From contig NZ_NBBI01000006.1 of the NCBI RefSeq assembly GCF_002197685.1, positions 1 through 64,000 on the forward strand: 64,000 nucleotides of DNA, written 5' to 3'. The DNA is from Sphingomonas dokdonensis. Its GTDB lineage: Bacteria; Pseudomonadota; Alphaproteobacteria; Sphingomonadales; Sphingomonadaceae. Position numbers and translations under genes: made by a program. Within the stretch, counting starts at the first letter, position 1. Every line of letters starts with the position of its first letter. Positions 56,665-64,000 of this stretch are shown piece after piece. The notes below the pieces were generated by a model. The model did not search any database, was not told where the DNA came from, and saw only the letters and a list, made by a program, of their open reading frames with translations.

Positions 56665-56791
56665 AGCTTACGGATGCGCGGAAGATCACTGGTGAAAGCC
56701 GATGTGCCTCTCACCCCCCGCTCGGCGCCAAGGCTGCTGCCCTAACCAAAGGGGCGGACCAGCCTTGTCGCTTCAGCCTAGCAGCCGGAGG

Positions 56792-57373
56792 TCAGCGACC
56801 GACCCAGTCGGCGACTTCGACCGCCACCTGATTTGCCGCCTGGTTCAGCGCCACACCAACCGGGCCCGCTTCGATGGCGGATACCGGGACGCGCGCCTCG
56901 AAGCGGCGCTTTTCCACCGCGCCGCCTTCATCGCGCACCAGCGCGGCGTCATAGGTGACGACGGCGCTTGAGGACGCCGCATCGATCCCGAAATTGCGCA
57001 GTTCACCCGCCAGCCGCGCGCCCGGATCGGCAAACGACTGAGCGCCGGACAGGACCACGCGGCCGGAGCGCGCGCCCACCGTATCGGACAGGACTCGCGC
57101 GAATTGCCGCGCGGGCGGCTCCACCCATTGCGCATCCTTCACATAGGCGATGTCGGTGGCGGTGGCCTGCACCGGCACGCGGTTGTTGGCCAGCGCCTGC
57201 GGCACGTTGGGCACCTGGATGGTGATCGTGCGCGCGCCTGCCGACGATTGTGCCTGACCCACCGGCACCTGCTCGGTCGACGTCAGGCTCAGCAGGCTGT
57301 CGGGCGCGTCAGCGCCGAAGCTGATGCAGCCGGCAAGCGGCAGCAGGGCAAGACCGATCAGGAGCTTCTTCAT
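56792..57373 (-). CDS. ABC transport auxiliary lipoprotein (PqiC-like)
   Basis: A 193-residue lipoprotein: MKKLLIGLALLPLAGC ends in a lipobox (LAGC), and the mature domain (ITIQVPNVPQALANNRVPVQATATDIAYVKDAQWVEPPARQFARVLSD) matches the ABC-type transport auxiliary/PqiC family. These proteins sit on the outer membrane and receive an MCE needle. It replaces the MlaC/MlaA pair in alphaproteobacterial systems. ATG 57373 is preferred for its signal peptide; a GTG at 57385 overlaps the mlaD-like stop as GTGA and would add four residues. Confidence 0.87.
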   Translation of the reverse strand: MKKLLIGLALLPLAGCISFGADAPDSLLSLTSTEQVPVGQAQSSAGARTITIQVPNVPQALANNRVPVQATATDIAYVKDAQWVEPPARQFARVLSDTVGARSGRVVLSGAQSFADPGARLAGELRNFGIDAASSSAVVTYDAALVRDEGGAVEKRRFEARVPVSAIEAGPVGVALNQAANQVAVEVADWVGR

Positions 57374-57381
57374 ATCCGTTC

Positions 57382-58344
57382 TCACTTGCCCTTATAGTCC
57401 GGCAGCTTCTGCTGCCCGATCAGCGATCCGGCGCCTTGCCGATCCACCTTCTCCGCCACCGAGGCCAAGGCCGCCGACATCTGGCGCAGATCGAGCACCA
57501 GCTGGTTCACTTCCGGTACGGTGCGCTTGGAGAAGGTCTGCAGCCCCGGCCGGGCGTCCTGCACGGCGCCGTTCAGCGTTTCTGCGCTCTGTCGTGCCGC
57601 GCGGATCGTCTCGTTGAGATTGTTGATCGTCGGCCGCACGTCATCGGCGAGGATGCCGTTGGTCGTGGCGGCGAGTTCACCGATCTGCTGCGAAGCGTCG
57701 CCGGCCTGTTGGATGGCGATGCGGGTCTGCGCCAGCGTGGCAGCGATTTCCGGTCCGCGATCGGCCAGCGCATCGGTCAGCCGATTGGTATTCTCGAGAA
57801 TGCCGGCGATCGACGCCTGGTTCCGATCGGTCAAGAGCCCGGTCAGCCGCTCGGTCAACGTCGACAGGCGCTCCAGCAACTGCGGCGCGGAATTGAGGAT
57901 CGCGCCCAGACCGCCCGTCCGAGTCGGGATCACCGGCACGCCATAGGGGCATTGCTGCCCATTGTCGTTGTCTGGGCAGACGATCGGCGCGGCGCCCTTG
58001 CGCGCGCCATCCAGGCTGACCGTGCTGGTACCGGTGAAGCTGCCCTGGATCGTCGCGGCGGTGCCCTTCAGGATCGGCGTGTCGTTGCTCACCTCGATGC
58101 GCACGCGCACGAACTGCGGATCGTTGCGCCACAGCTGGATCGACTTCACCTGCCCCGAGGGCACGCCCGAATAGGTGACTTGCGAACCGCGCGCGAGCCC
58201 ATCAACCGACTGTTTGAAGAAGATGTCGTATTCGTTCTGGGTAGCGCCGCCCAGCCGCGCGATCCACGCGGTGAACAGCGCCAGCACCGCCAGCAGGATC
58301 AGCACGACGGCGCCGACCAGCACATGGTTGGAACGGGTTTCCAT
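57382..58344 (-). CDS. mlaD: MlaD-like MCE protein
   Basis: A 320-residue MCE protein. One membrane helix (ILLAVLALFTAWIARLGG) is followed by the MCE domain (EYDIFFKQSVDGLARGSQVTYSGVPSGQVKSIQL, residues about 38-115) and long helical C-terminal sequence that would form the central needle (LTERLTGLLTDRNQASIAGILENTNRLTDALADRG). It forms a hexamer that takes phospholipid to or from the MlaE permease. The helical tail is longer than in E. coli MlaD. It is coupled to mlaF by TGATG. Confidence 0.92.
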   Translation of the reverse strand: METRSNHVLVGAVVLILLAVLALFTAWIARLGGATQNEYDIFFKQSVDGLARGSQVTYSGVPSGQVKSIQLWRNDPQFVRVRIEVSNDTPILKGTAATIQGSFTGTSTVSLDGARKGAAPIVCPDNDNGQQCPYGVPVIPTRTGGLGAILNSAPQLLERLSTLTERLTGLLTDRNQASIAGILENTNRLTDALADRGPEIAATLAQTRIAIQQAGDASQQIGELAATTNGILADDVRPTINNLNETIRAARQSAETLNGAVQDARPGLQTFSKRTVPEVNQLVLDLRQMSAALASVAEKVDRQGAGSLIGQQKLPDYKGK

Positions 58345-59156
58345 CAGTCAGTTCCTGCCTTTGCCGTTGCGCCTGCCGCCGCATCGCGCGTCGCGACGGC
58401 GGCCCGGCCACGTGGCCCACGAAAATATTCCTGAATCCAGGGGTGATCGAGCGCGAGCAACTCGTCGATCGTTCCCACGGCGATCACGCGCTTGTCGGCC
58501 AGCACCGCCACGCGGTCGCAGATCGCATATAGGGTGTCCAGATCGTGCGTGATCAGAAAAACGGTCAATCCCAACGTCTTTTGCAACGATTTGGTGAGAT
58601 CGTCGAAGGCCGCGGCACCGATCGGGTCCAACCCGGCGGTCGGCTCGTCAAGGAACAGAAGCTCAGGGTCGAGCGCCAAGGCGCGGGCCAGCCCGGCGCG
58701 CTTCTTCATGCCGCCCGACAGTTCGGCGGGATATTTCGGCCCGGCCTCCGCAGGAAGCCCCGTCATCATCACCTTGAACGAGGCGATTTCGTCGAGGAGG
58801 GCAAGATCAAGCGCTGGATAGAATTCGCGCAGCGGGACTTGGACGTTCTCCGCCACGGTCAACGTCGAGAACAGCGCGCCGCCCTGGAACAACACGCCCC
58901 AACGTTTGCGAATCTCGACCGTATCGACTTCATCGCGGTCCAGCGTGGGTTCGCCGAATACCTGCACGTCCCCCGCGGCGGGGCTTTGCAGGCCGATGAT
59001 CGAGCGCATCAGCACCGACTTGCCCGTGCCCGAGCCGCCGACCACGCCCAGGATCTCCCCACGGCGCACGTCGAGGTCGAGGTTCTCATGGATGACCTGC
59101 GAGCCGAAGGCGTTCTTCAGCCCGCGCACTTCGATGATGTTTTCCGGATTGGCCAT
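58344..59156 (-). CDS. mlaF: MlaF-like ABC transporter ATPase
   Basis: A 270-residue ATPase for the lipid transporter. Walker A is GGSGTGKSVL, the signature region ELSGGMKKRAGLARALALDP, Walker B LLFLDEPTAGLDPIGAA, and the switch histidine is in LITHDLDTL. The GMKKR variant of the signature is characteristic of the MlaF/Ttg2A group. The C-terminal tail (GRAAVATRDAAAGATAKAGTD) is extended. Overlaps mlaE and mlaD stops/starts by one base each. Confidence 0.94.
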   Translation of the reverse strand: MANPENIIEVRGLKNAFGSQVIHENLDLDVRRGEILGVVGGSGTGKSVLMRSIIGLQSPAAGDVQVFGEPTLDRDEVDTVEIRKRWGVLFQGGALFSTLTVAENVQVPLREFYPALDLALLDEIASFKVMMTGLPAEAGPKYPAELSGGMKKRAGLARALALDPELLFLDEPTAGLDPIGAAAFDDLTKSLQKTLGLTVFLITHDLDTLYAICDRVAVLADKRVIAVGTIDELLALDHPWIQEYFRGPRGRAAVATRDAAAGATAKAGTD

Positions 59157-60253
59157 CAGATCCAGCCGATCCGTTCAAAGAAGACAGCGAAGAAGGCGTC
59201 GATGACGATCACCAGAAAGATCGCCTGCACCACCGCCGCCGTGGTGCGGGTGCCGACCTGTTCGGCGTCGCCTTCTACCTGCATACCCTGGAAACAACCC
59301 GCGACAGCGATCACCGCACCGAAGACCGGCGCCTTGATCAGCCCGACGTAAAGATCGGTAATCGGCACCACCTCGCGCAGCCGGGCGATATAGGTGACGG
59401 GCGGTATCTCCAGCTGCCACCAGCACAACAGCCCGCCGCCGATGATGGCGATCAGCGAGGCGTAGAACCCAAGCAGCGGCATCAGCACGATCGCAGCGAT
59501 CGTCCGCGGCAGCACCAGCGCCTCCATCGGCGACACGCCGATGGTGCGCATCGCGTCCACTTCCTCGGTCAGCTTCATCGTGCCGAGCTGCGCCGCAAAG
59601 GCCGAGCCCGAGCGCCCGGCGACCATGATCGCGGTCATCAGCACGCCCAGTTCGCGCAGCGTGATGCGGCCGATGAGGTTGATCGTGAACACCTCGGCGC
59701 CGAACTGCCGCAACTGCACGGCGCCCTGCTGCGCGATGACGATGCCGATGAGGAAGCTCATCAGGCCGATGATGCCGAGCGCCGAGACTCCGACCACCTC
59801 GAAACGCTGCACCGTCGCGTTGAAGCGGAACCGGCGCGGATGCCTGATAACGCTGCCGAAAGCGATCACCGTTGCGCCCAGGAAGCCGAGCAGGCCGAGC
59901 AGCGTACGCCCGGTCATCATTACCGCATCGCCGACCTCGCCCAGCACCCGATTGATCGGGCTGACGTGAACGGGGCGCGTGGAAACCGGCTGATCGGCCT
60001 TGCCGACCTGTTCGAGAAGATGGCGGTGGGCATCCGACACGCCGGTGACCTCAGCGCGCTTTTCCTTGGCGAGCCGGTGGATAACCCATGCGCCGATCGT
60101 GTCCATCCGGTCGATACCGGACAGATCGATGGTCGAGACGTTACCCGCGTAATGCTCCAGCCGGCCGGGAAGATCGCCCAGCCGCGCAAGCAGCAGATCG
60201 CCGGTGAAGCGAAGCGTGCCGCCGTCGTCGCTGAATTCGGCCAATGCGCCCAT
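59156..60253 (-). CDS. mlaE: STAS-MlaE fusion, lipid transporter permease
   Basis: A 365-residue permease. The N-terminal 95 residues form a STAS domain (LRFTGDLLLARLGDLPGRLEHYAGNVSTIDLSGIDRMDTIGAW), the role done by separate MlaB in E. coli. From about 130 on is the MlaE/YrbE membrane part (FRFNATVQRFEVVGVSALGIIGLMSFLIGIVIAQQGAVQLRQFGAEVFTINLIGRITLRELGVLMTAIMVAGRSGSAFAAQLGTMKLTEEVDAMRTIG is conserved). I start at ATG 60253, since the upstream extension lacks similarity. First gene of mlaE-mlaF-mlaD-lipoprotein, all overlapping. Confidence 0.93.
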   Translation of the reverse strand: MGALAEFSDDGGTLRFTGDLLLARLGDLPGRLEHYAGNVSTIDLSGIDRMDTIGAWVIHRLAKEKRAEVTGVSDAHRHLLEQVGKADQPVSTRPVHVSPINRVLGEVGDAVMMTGRTLLGLLGFLGATVIAFGSVIRHPRRFRFNATVQRFEVVGVSALGIIGLMSFLIGIVIAQQGAVQLRQFGAEVFTINLIGRITLRELGVLMTAIMVAGRSGSAFAAQLGTMKLTEEVDAMRTIGVSPMEALVLPRTIAAIVLMPLLGFYASLIAIIGGGLLCWWQLEIPPVTYIARLREVVPITDLYVGLIKAPVFGAVIAVAGCFQGMQVEGDAEQVGTRTTAAVVQAIFLVIVIDAFFAVFFERIGWI

Positions 60254-60358
60254 TCCCCACCCTTTGCGGAAAACTCCGCATCTCGGCAAGACGAACGTGT
60301 GGTGCGACCGCTTGTTGCATGGCGTGTCGCGACTAACGCTTCGATCGCACCTGAGTCG

Positions 60359-61624
60359 CTAAATCAGCACGTCCACCGAATGGATCACCAGACCAACGGC
60401 ACCGCCCACCAGCGTCCCGTTGATCCTGATGAACTGCAGATCCTTGCCCACCGAATGTTCGAGGCGCTGCGTGATCGTGTCCGCATCCCAGCCGCGCACC
60501 GTTTCAGACACCAGGCCGACGATCACGTCGCCGTAATCCGCCGCCGTGCCCACGGCAACACGGCGGACGTAGCGGTTCAAGGTGTTGCGCAGGCGCGCGT
60601 CATTTTCCAGCGTTTCACCCAGCTGGCGCAGCATGTCGCCCACCCCGCCGGCAAGCAGCCGCTCGGGATCGCGCGCCGTGCGCAGCATGGCCTGGCGCGC
60701 CTGTTCCCAAAGCCCGTTGATCCAGCTTTGCATCGCCGGATTTTCGAGCAGGGCGAGCTTCAGCGCCTCCACTCGCTCCTGCATCTGCGGCTTGTGCTGG
60801 AGATCCCTTGCGAGCGTCGCAAGACCTTCCTCCGCTTTCGCGCGCAGCGGATGGTCGGGTTGTTCGGCCATGTCGGCCAGCATCTTGTCCAGGCCATCGA
60901 TGATCTTGGTCGCGATGGTTTCGTCCAGCCCGGTCCAGCGCAGGATGGCACCTGCCCGCTCGTGCACCATGTTGCGCACGACCTGCTGGTTTGCCTCCAG
61001 CACGCGGCCGGCCCAGCGCACGATGCCGTCGAGGATCGGCTGATGGCGGTTCTCCGCCATTGCCGCCTCCAGCGCACGGCCGAGCAGCGGCGACAGCTCG
61101 ATGCGGCGCACCTGCTGCACCATGGCGCCGCGCACCATGCCGCCGAGCCGCTCCTGATCGAGCGCCTGCAACGCTTCCACGGCGAGCCGCGAGGCGCCGC
61201 GGGTCACGCGTTGGCCACCGGCGGACGGGCTGGCGAGCCAGCGCCCCGCGGCACTCGCCACGTCCATCCGCCGCATGCGGCGCGCCACGACCGAAGGAAT
61301 CAGGAAATAATCGCGCAGAAACGTCGCGAGCTGGTCGCCGATCCGGTTCTTGTTGCGCGGGATAATGGCGGTGTGCGGGATCGGCAGACCGAGCGGGTGG
61401 CGGAACAATGCGGTGACCGCGAACCAATCCGCCAGCCCGCCGACCATGGCCGCTTCGGCAAAGGCGCGCACGAAGCCCCACGCGGGATGCACGTCGTCGA
61501 GTGCCCGCGCGACCAGGAATGCCGCCGCCATGGCGATCAGCATGCCGGTCGCGATCGTGCGCATGCGCACGAGGCCGGGGGGTGCGCGGGTGGGCGAAGG
61601 GCGCCGTAGCGCGACGGAGATCAT
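60359..61624 (-). CDS. DUF445 family membrane protein
   Basis: A 421-residue DUF445 protein. An N-terminal hydrophobic segment (MRTIATGMLIAMAAAFLVARAL) leads into the conserved FVRAFAEAAMVGGLADWFAVTALFRHPLGLPIPHTAIIPRNKNRIGDQLATFLRDYFL. A long helical middle region and a C-terminal membrane helix (INGTLVGGAVGLVIHSVDVLI) follow. The family is widespread but has no established biochemical role. It lies 37 bases downstream of the RND permease on the same strand and could be co-transcribed with it, with mlaE 105 bases further. Confidence 0.87.
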   Translation of the reverse strand: MISVALRRPSPTRAPPGLVRMRTIATGMLIAMAAAFLVARALDDVHPAWGFVRAFAEAAMVGGLADWFAVTALFRHPLGLPIPHTAIIPRNKNRIGDQLATFLRDYFLIPSVVARRMRRMDVASAAGRWLASPSAGGQRVTRGASRLAVEALQALDQERLGGMVRGAMVQQVRRIELSPLLGRALEAAMAENRHQPILDGIVRWAGRVLEANQQVVRNMVHERAGAILRWTGLDETIATKIIDGLDKMLADMAEQPDHPLRAKAEEGLATLARDLQHKPQMQERVEALKLALLENPAMQSWINGLWEQARQAMLRTARDPERLLAGGVGDMLRQLGETLENDARLRNTLNRYVRRVAVGTAADYGDVIVGLVSETVRGWDADTITQRLEHSVGKDLQFIRINGTLVGGAVGLVIHSVDVLI

Positions 61625-61661
61625 GTCCGAACAATCCCCCAGACGGGGGTTTGTTCAAGCC

Positions 61662-64000
61662 TCATTCCGCCGGCAAGTCCCCGTCGCGATATCCGAGCCG
61701 CCCGCGCGGCGGCGGCAGGGTGCCGCCGGGGCCGACGTGATCGATCGCCGGCGTACCGTCGTCGCCCGGCTGATAGGTGAGCAGCTTGCGGCCCAGCCAT
61801 GGCCCGACACGCCGCTCGATCCCGACCGACAGGCTGAACGAGGCAGGGACGATCAGCAGCGTCAGCAAGGTCGAAACGATCAGGCCGCCGATCACCACGA
61901 TGCCCATCGGCGCGCGCCACGCGCCATCGCCGGTTAGCGCCAACGCCGTTGGCACCATGCCCGCCACCATCGCAACGGTGGTCATCACGATCGGCTGCGC
62001 ACGCTTGTGCCCCGCGTCCACGACGGCGTCATAGATCGGCACGCCGGCCTGCATTTCCTCCAGCGCGAAATCGATCAGCAGGATCGAGTTCTTGGCGACG
62101 ATGCCGAGCAACATCAGCAGGCCGATGAATACCGGCATCGACAGCGGGTGACCGGTGATGATCAGCGCCAGCACGCCGCCAAGCGGCGCGAGCAGCAGCG
62201 AGCCCATGTTGACCAGCGGCGGCAGCAAGCGGCGATACAGCAGCACCAGCACCGAGAACACGAGAAACACGCCCGCGATCACGGCGATGATGAAGTTGAC
62301 CAGCATCTCCATCTGCCACTTGGCCTGGCCGACGCTCATCTTCTGCACGCCGAGCGGCAGGTTCTTCATCGACGGCAGCTGGTTCACCTTCTGCATCGCG
62401 TCGGAGAGGATCAGGCCGGGGGCGAGATCCGCGCCGATCGTCAGCTGGCGCTGCTGATTCAGCCGGTTTATCTTGGTCGGACCGGAGCCGAAGCCGATCT
62501 CCGCCACGACCGACAGCGGCACCGATCCGCCGTTCTGCGTTGCGACCGGCAGATTGCGGATGGTCGACATTTCGGTGCGCGACGATTGATCCAGCGCGAC
62601 GCGGATCGGGATTTGCCGATCGTTGAGCGAAAAGCGCGCGCTGTTCTGATCGATGTCGCCCAGCGTCGCGATGCGGATCGCGTTGGAGAGCGCGCTGGTG
62701 GTCACGCCCAGATCGGCCGCGAGGTCCAGCCGCGGCTTGATCACGATTTCCGGCCGGTTGAGATCGCCCGCGATGCGCGGGGCGAGCAGCCCGGGCAAGC
62801 CGGCCATGTCGCGCACGATCTTGTCCGCCGTTTCACGCAGCAGCACCGGATCGTCGCTGCCCAGCGTAACGGACACGTCGCGATTGTTGTCCCCCCAGCC
62901 GAACTGCGACTGGAAGTTGACGCGCGCGTCGGGGATCTTGGCCAGCGCGGGCGCGAGCGAGCGCTCGAACTCGGTGGACGTCTGCTCGCGCTTGTCGCCG
63001 ATATCGCCGCCGAAGATGGCAGCGATGCGATCGTTCAGCGACGGCTTTTCCTTGAACTCCACGGTGACACGGCCGTTGCCGACAAAGGTACGGGTGTAGG
63101 TGGTCGCAACCTCCGGCTGGCGGCTGAGCAGGGCATACACCTGGTCCACCACCGTCTGCGTCTGCGCCAACGTCGCGCCGGGCGCCATGGTGATCGTAAC
63201 GGTGGATCGCTCCTGATCGATCGACGGCTGGAACTGCATGGGCAGGCTGGCAAAGCCGAGCACCGTCAGCACAAAGGCGACGCCGCCGATGCCGATCGTC
63301 CAGATGCGGTGATCGTGGATGTAGCCGGTCAGGCGGCGGAACCCGCCACGTGCCCGCACCGCCAGCGACTTGCCGGGGTCGAGCGTCCAGCGCAGCACCA
63401 CCATGTAGATGTCCATCAAACGGCCCTCGCCATGCGCCTCCGGACCGGCCGATTTCAGGAAATAGGCGGCGATCATCGGCGTGATCATGCGCGCGACGGC
63501 AAGGCTCATCAGCACCGCGGCAACGACGGTGAGGCCGAAGTTCTTGAAGAACTGCCCCGACACGCCCGGCATCAGGCCAACCGGCAGGAAGACCGCAACG
63601 ATCGCCATGGTAGTGGCGAGCACCGCCAGCCCGATTTCGTCCGCCGCGTCGATCGACGCCTGATACGCCGATTTGCCCATGCGCATATGGCGCACGATGT
63701 TCTCGATCTCCACGATCGCATCGTCGACCAGCACGCCGGCAACGAGGCTCAGCGCCAACAGCGTCATGCTGTTCAGCGAAAAGCCCATCATGTCCATGAA
63801 GAAGAAGGCGGGGATCGCCGACAGCGGAATGGCTAGCGCCGAGATGAACGTCGCCCGCTTGTCGCGCAGGAACAGGAAGACGATGAACACGGCGAGCACC
63901 GCGCCTTCGATCATCGCGTGAATGGCGCTCTTGTATTGCTCAACGGCATATTTCGAACCGTTGATGCGTAACTGGAACTTGACCGCCGGGTTGCGCTTCT
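61662..64000 (-). CDS. RND-family efflux permease (AcrB-like), N-terminus cut by window
   Basis: At least 778 residues of an inner-membrane proton-driven RND pump; the frame is open to the right edge of the window, so roughly 270-300 N-terminal residues are missing. Visible parts are the helix block IEGAVLAVFIVFLFLRDKRATFISALAIPLS, the central GVLVDDAIVEIENIVRHM (aspartate pair of the proton relay), the second periplasmic loop and a C-terminal LLMLLGIVAKNSILLIDFALEEM. It resembles the multidrug AcrB/MexB group more than heavy-metal CusA. The adaptor (MFP) gene would be expected beyond the window. Substrates unknown. Confidence 0.93.
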   Translation of the reverse strand, partial: KRNPAVKFQLRINGSKYAVEQYKSAIHAMIEGAVLAVFIVFLFLRDKRATFISALAIPLSAIPAFFFMDMMGFSLNSMTLLALSLVAGVLVDDAIVEIENIVRHMRMGKSAYQASIDAADEIGLAVLATTMAIVAVFLPVGLMPGVSGQFFKNFGLTVVAAVLMSLAVARMITPMIAAYFLKSAGPEAHGEGRLMDIYMVVLRWTLDPGKSLAVRARGGFRRLTGYIHDHRIWTIGIGGVAFVLTVLGFASLPMQFQPSIDQERSTVTITMAPGATLAQTQTVVDQVYALLSRQPEVATTYTRTFVGNGRVTVEFKEKPSLNDRIAAIFGGDIGDKREQTSTEFERSLAPALAKIPDARVNFQSQFGWGDNNRDVSVTLGSDDPVLLRETADKIVRDMAGLPGLLAPRIAGDLNRPEIVIKPRLDLAADLGVTTSALSNAIRIATLGDIDQNSARFSLNDRQIPIRVALDQSSRTEMSTIRNLPVATQNGGSVPLSVVAEIGFGSGPTKINRLNQQRQLTIGADLAPGLILSDAMQKVNQLPSMKNLPLGVQKMSVGQAKWQMEMLVNFIIAVIAGVFLVFSVLVLLYRRLLPPLVNMGSLLLAPLGGVLALIITGHPLSMPVFIGLLMLLGIVAKNSILLIDFALEEMQAGVPIYDAVVDAGHKRAQPIVMTTVAMVAGMVPTALALTGDGAWRAPMGIVVIGGLIVSTLLTLLIVPASFSLSVGIERRVGPWLGRKLLTYQPGDDGTPAIDHVGPGGTLPPPRGRLGYRDGDLPAE

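Noticed and set aside
59840..61609. 589-codon plus-strand frame opposite the DUF445 and mlaE genes
   Set aside because: Crosses two real genes and their spacer, with shadow composition only.
62007..63836. 609-codon plus-strand frame opposite the RND permease
   Set aside because: Arginine-, histidine- and glutamine-rich shadow of a clear membrane transporter; no domain or start signals.

Overview
The window is 64 kb of GC-rich chromosomal DNA from an alphaproteobacterium, most likely a sphingomonad (Sphingomonas or a close relative). The assignment rests on families largely confined to Alphaproteobacteria (MipZ, the TrcR/DUF1013 regulator, the F1-ATPase inhibitor zeta subunit, a Mic60-like protein beside hemCD), on the order lptC-lptA-lptB-rpoN, and on short GC-rich palindromic repeats between genes. 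The genus is inference. I see no rRNA, tRNA, CRISPR array, integrase, transposase or prophage. Almost everything is housekeeping or conserved accessory metabolism.

Layout: 1-510 tandem palindromic repeats; 0.5-3.2 kb a BKACE enzyme and an N-acyl-D-amino-acid deacylase-like amidohydrolase; 3.3-5.8 kb an HPP membrane protein and a DUF885 peptidase-like protein; 6.0-6.9 kb a glycine-rich double cold-shock protein; 7.2-11.5 kb an RNase D-like exonuclease, LptC, LptA, LptB and RpoN; 11.5-19.2 kb, leftward, serC-serA, a DUF559 gene between inverted repeats, hisZ, purA and an AtuA-like protein; 19.5-23.8 kb an extensin-like lipoprotein, a LOG-family protein, MipZ with a membrane J-domain protein, PanC, a Sel1-like protein and a small lipoprotein; 23.8-30.0 kb a lipoprotein GDPD and, divergent from it, a molybdenum hydroxylase cluster (three PaoABC-like subunits, XdhC chaperone, MocA-like cytidylyltransferase).

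30.2-33.4 kb holds leftward hppA, zeta inhibitor, bolA and monothiol glutaredoxin genes; 33.7-36.0 kb thiL, a GST and an MBL hydrolase; 36.1-41.6 kb a PabB-PabC fusion, an aspartate-type aminotransferase, a 43-residue membrane protein, TrcR and a second MBL hydrolase; 41.6-42.7 kb a patch of different codon usage with a lipoprotein and a PhyH-type dioxygenase; 42.7-48.2 kb leftward rsmB-rpe-heparinase-like-purH; 48.3-50.4 kb a 53-residue DUF1674 protein and an AsmA-like protein; 50.4-55.1 kb gpsA-tsaD facing hemC-hemD-Mic60-like; 55.2-64 kb an M20 peptidase, a complete Mla-type lipid transporter (STAS-MlaE, MlaF, MlaD, PqiC-like lipoprotein), a DUF445 protein and an RND efflux permease cut by the window edge.

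The strongest theme is the envelope: Lpt export, Mla lipid transport, AsmA-like, Mic60-like, extensin-like, MipZ and RND proteins. The most unusual structural observation is the DUF559 gene framed by inverted palindromes that also supply translation signals for DUF559 and for hisZ. Other points of interest are a structured serC leader, an orphan sigma-54-like promoter that points into a strong hairpin, and several genes below 60 codons.
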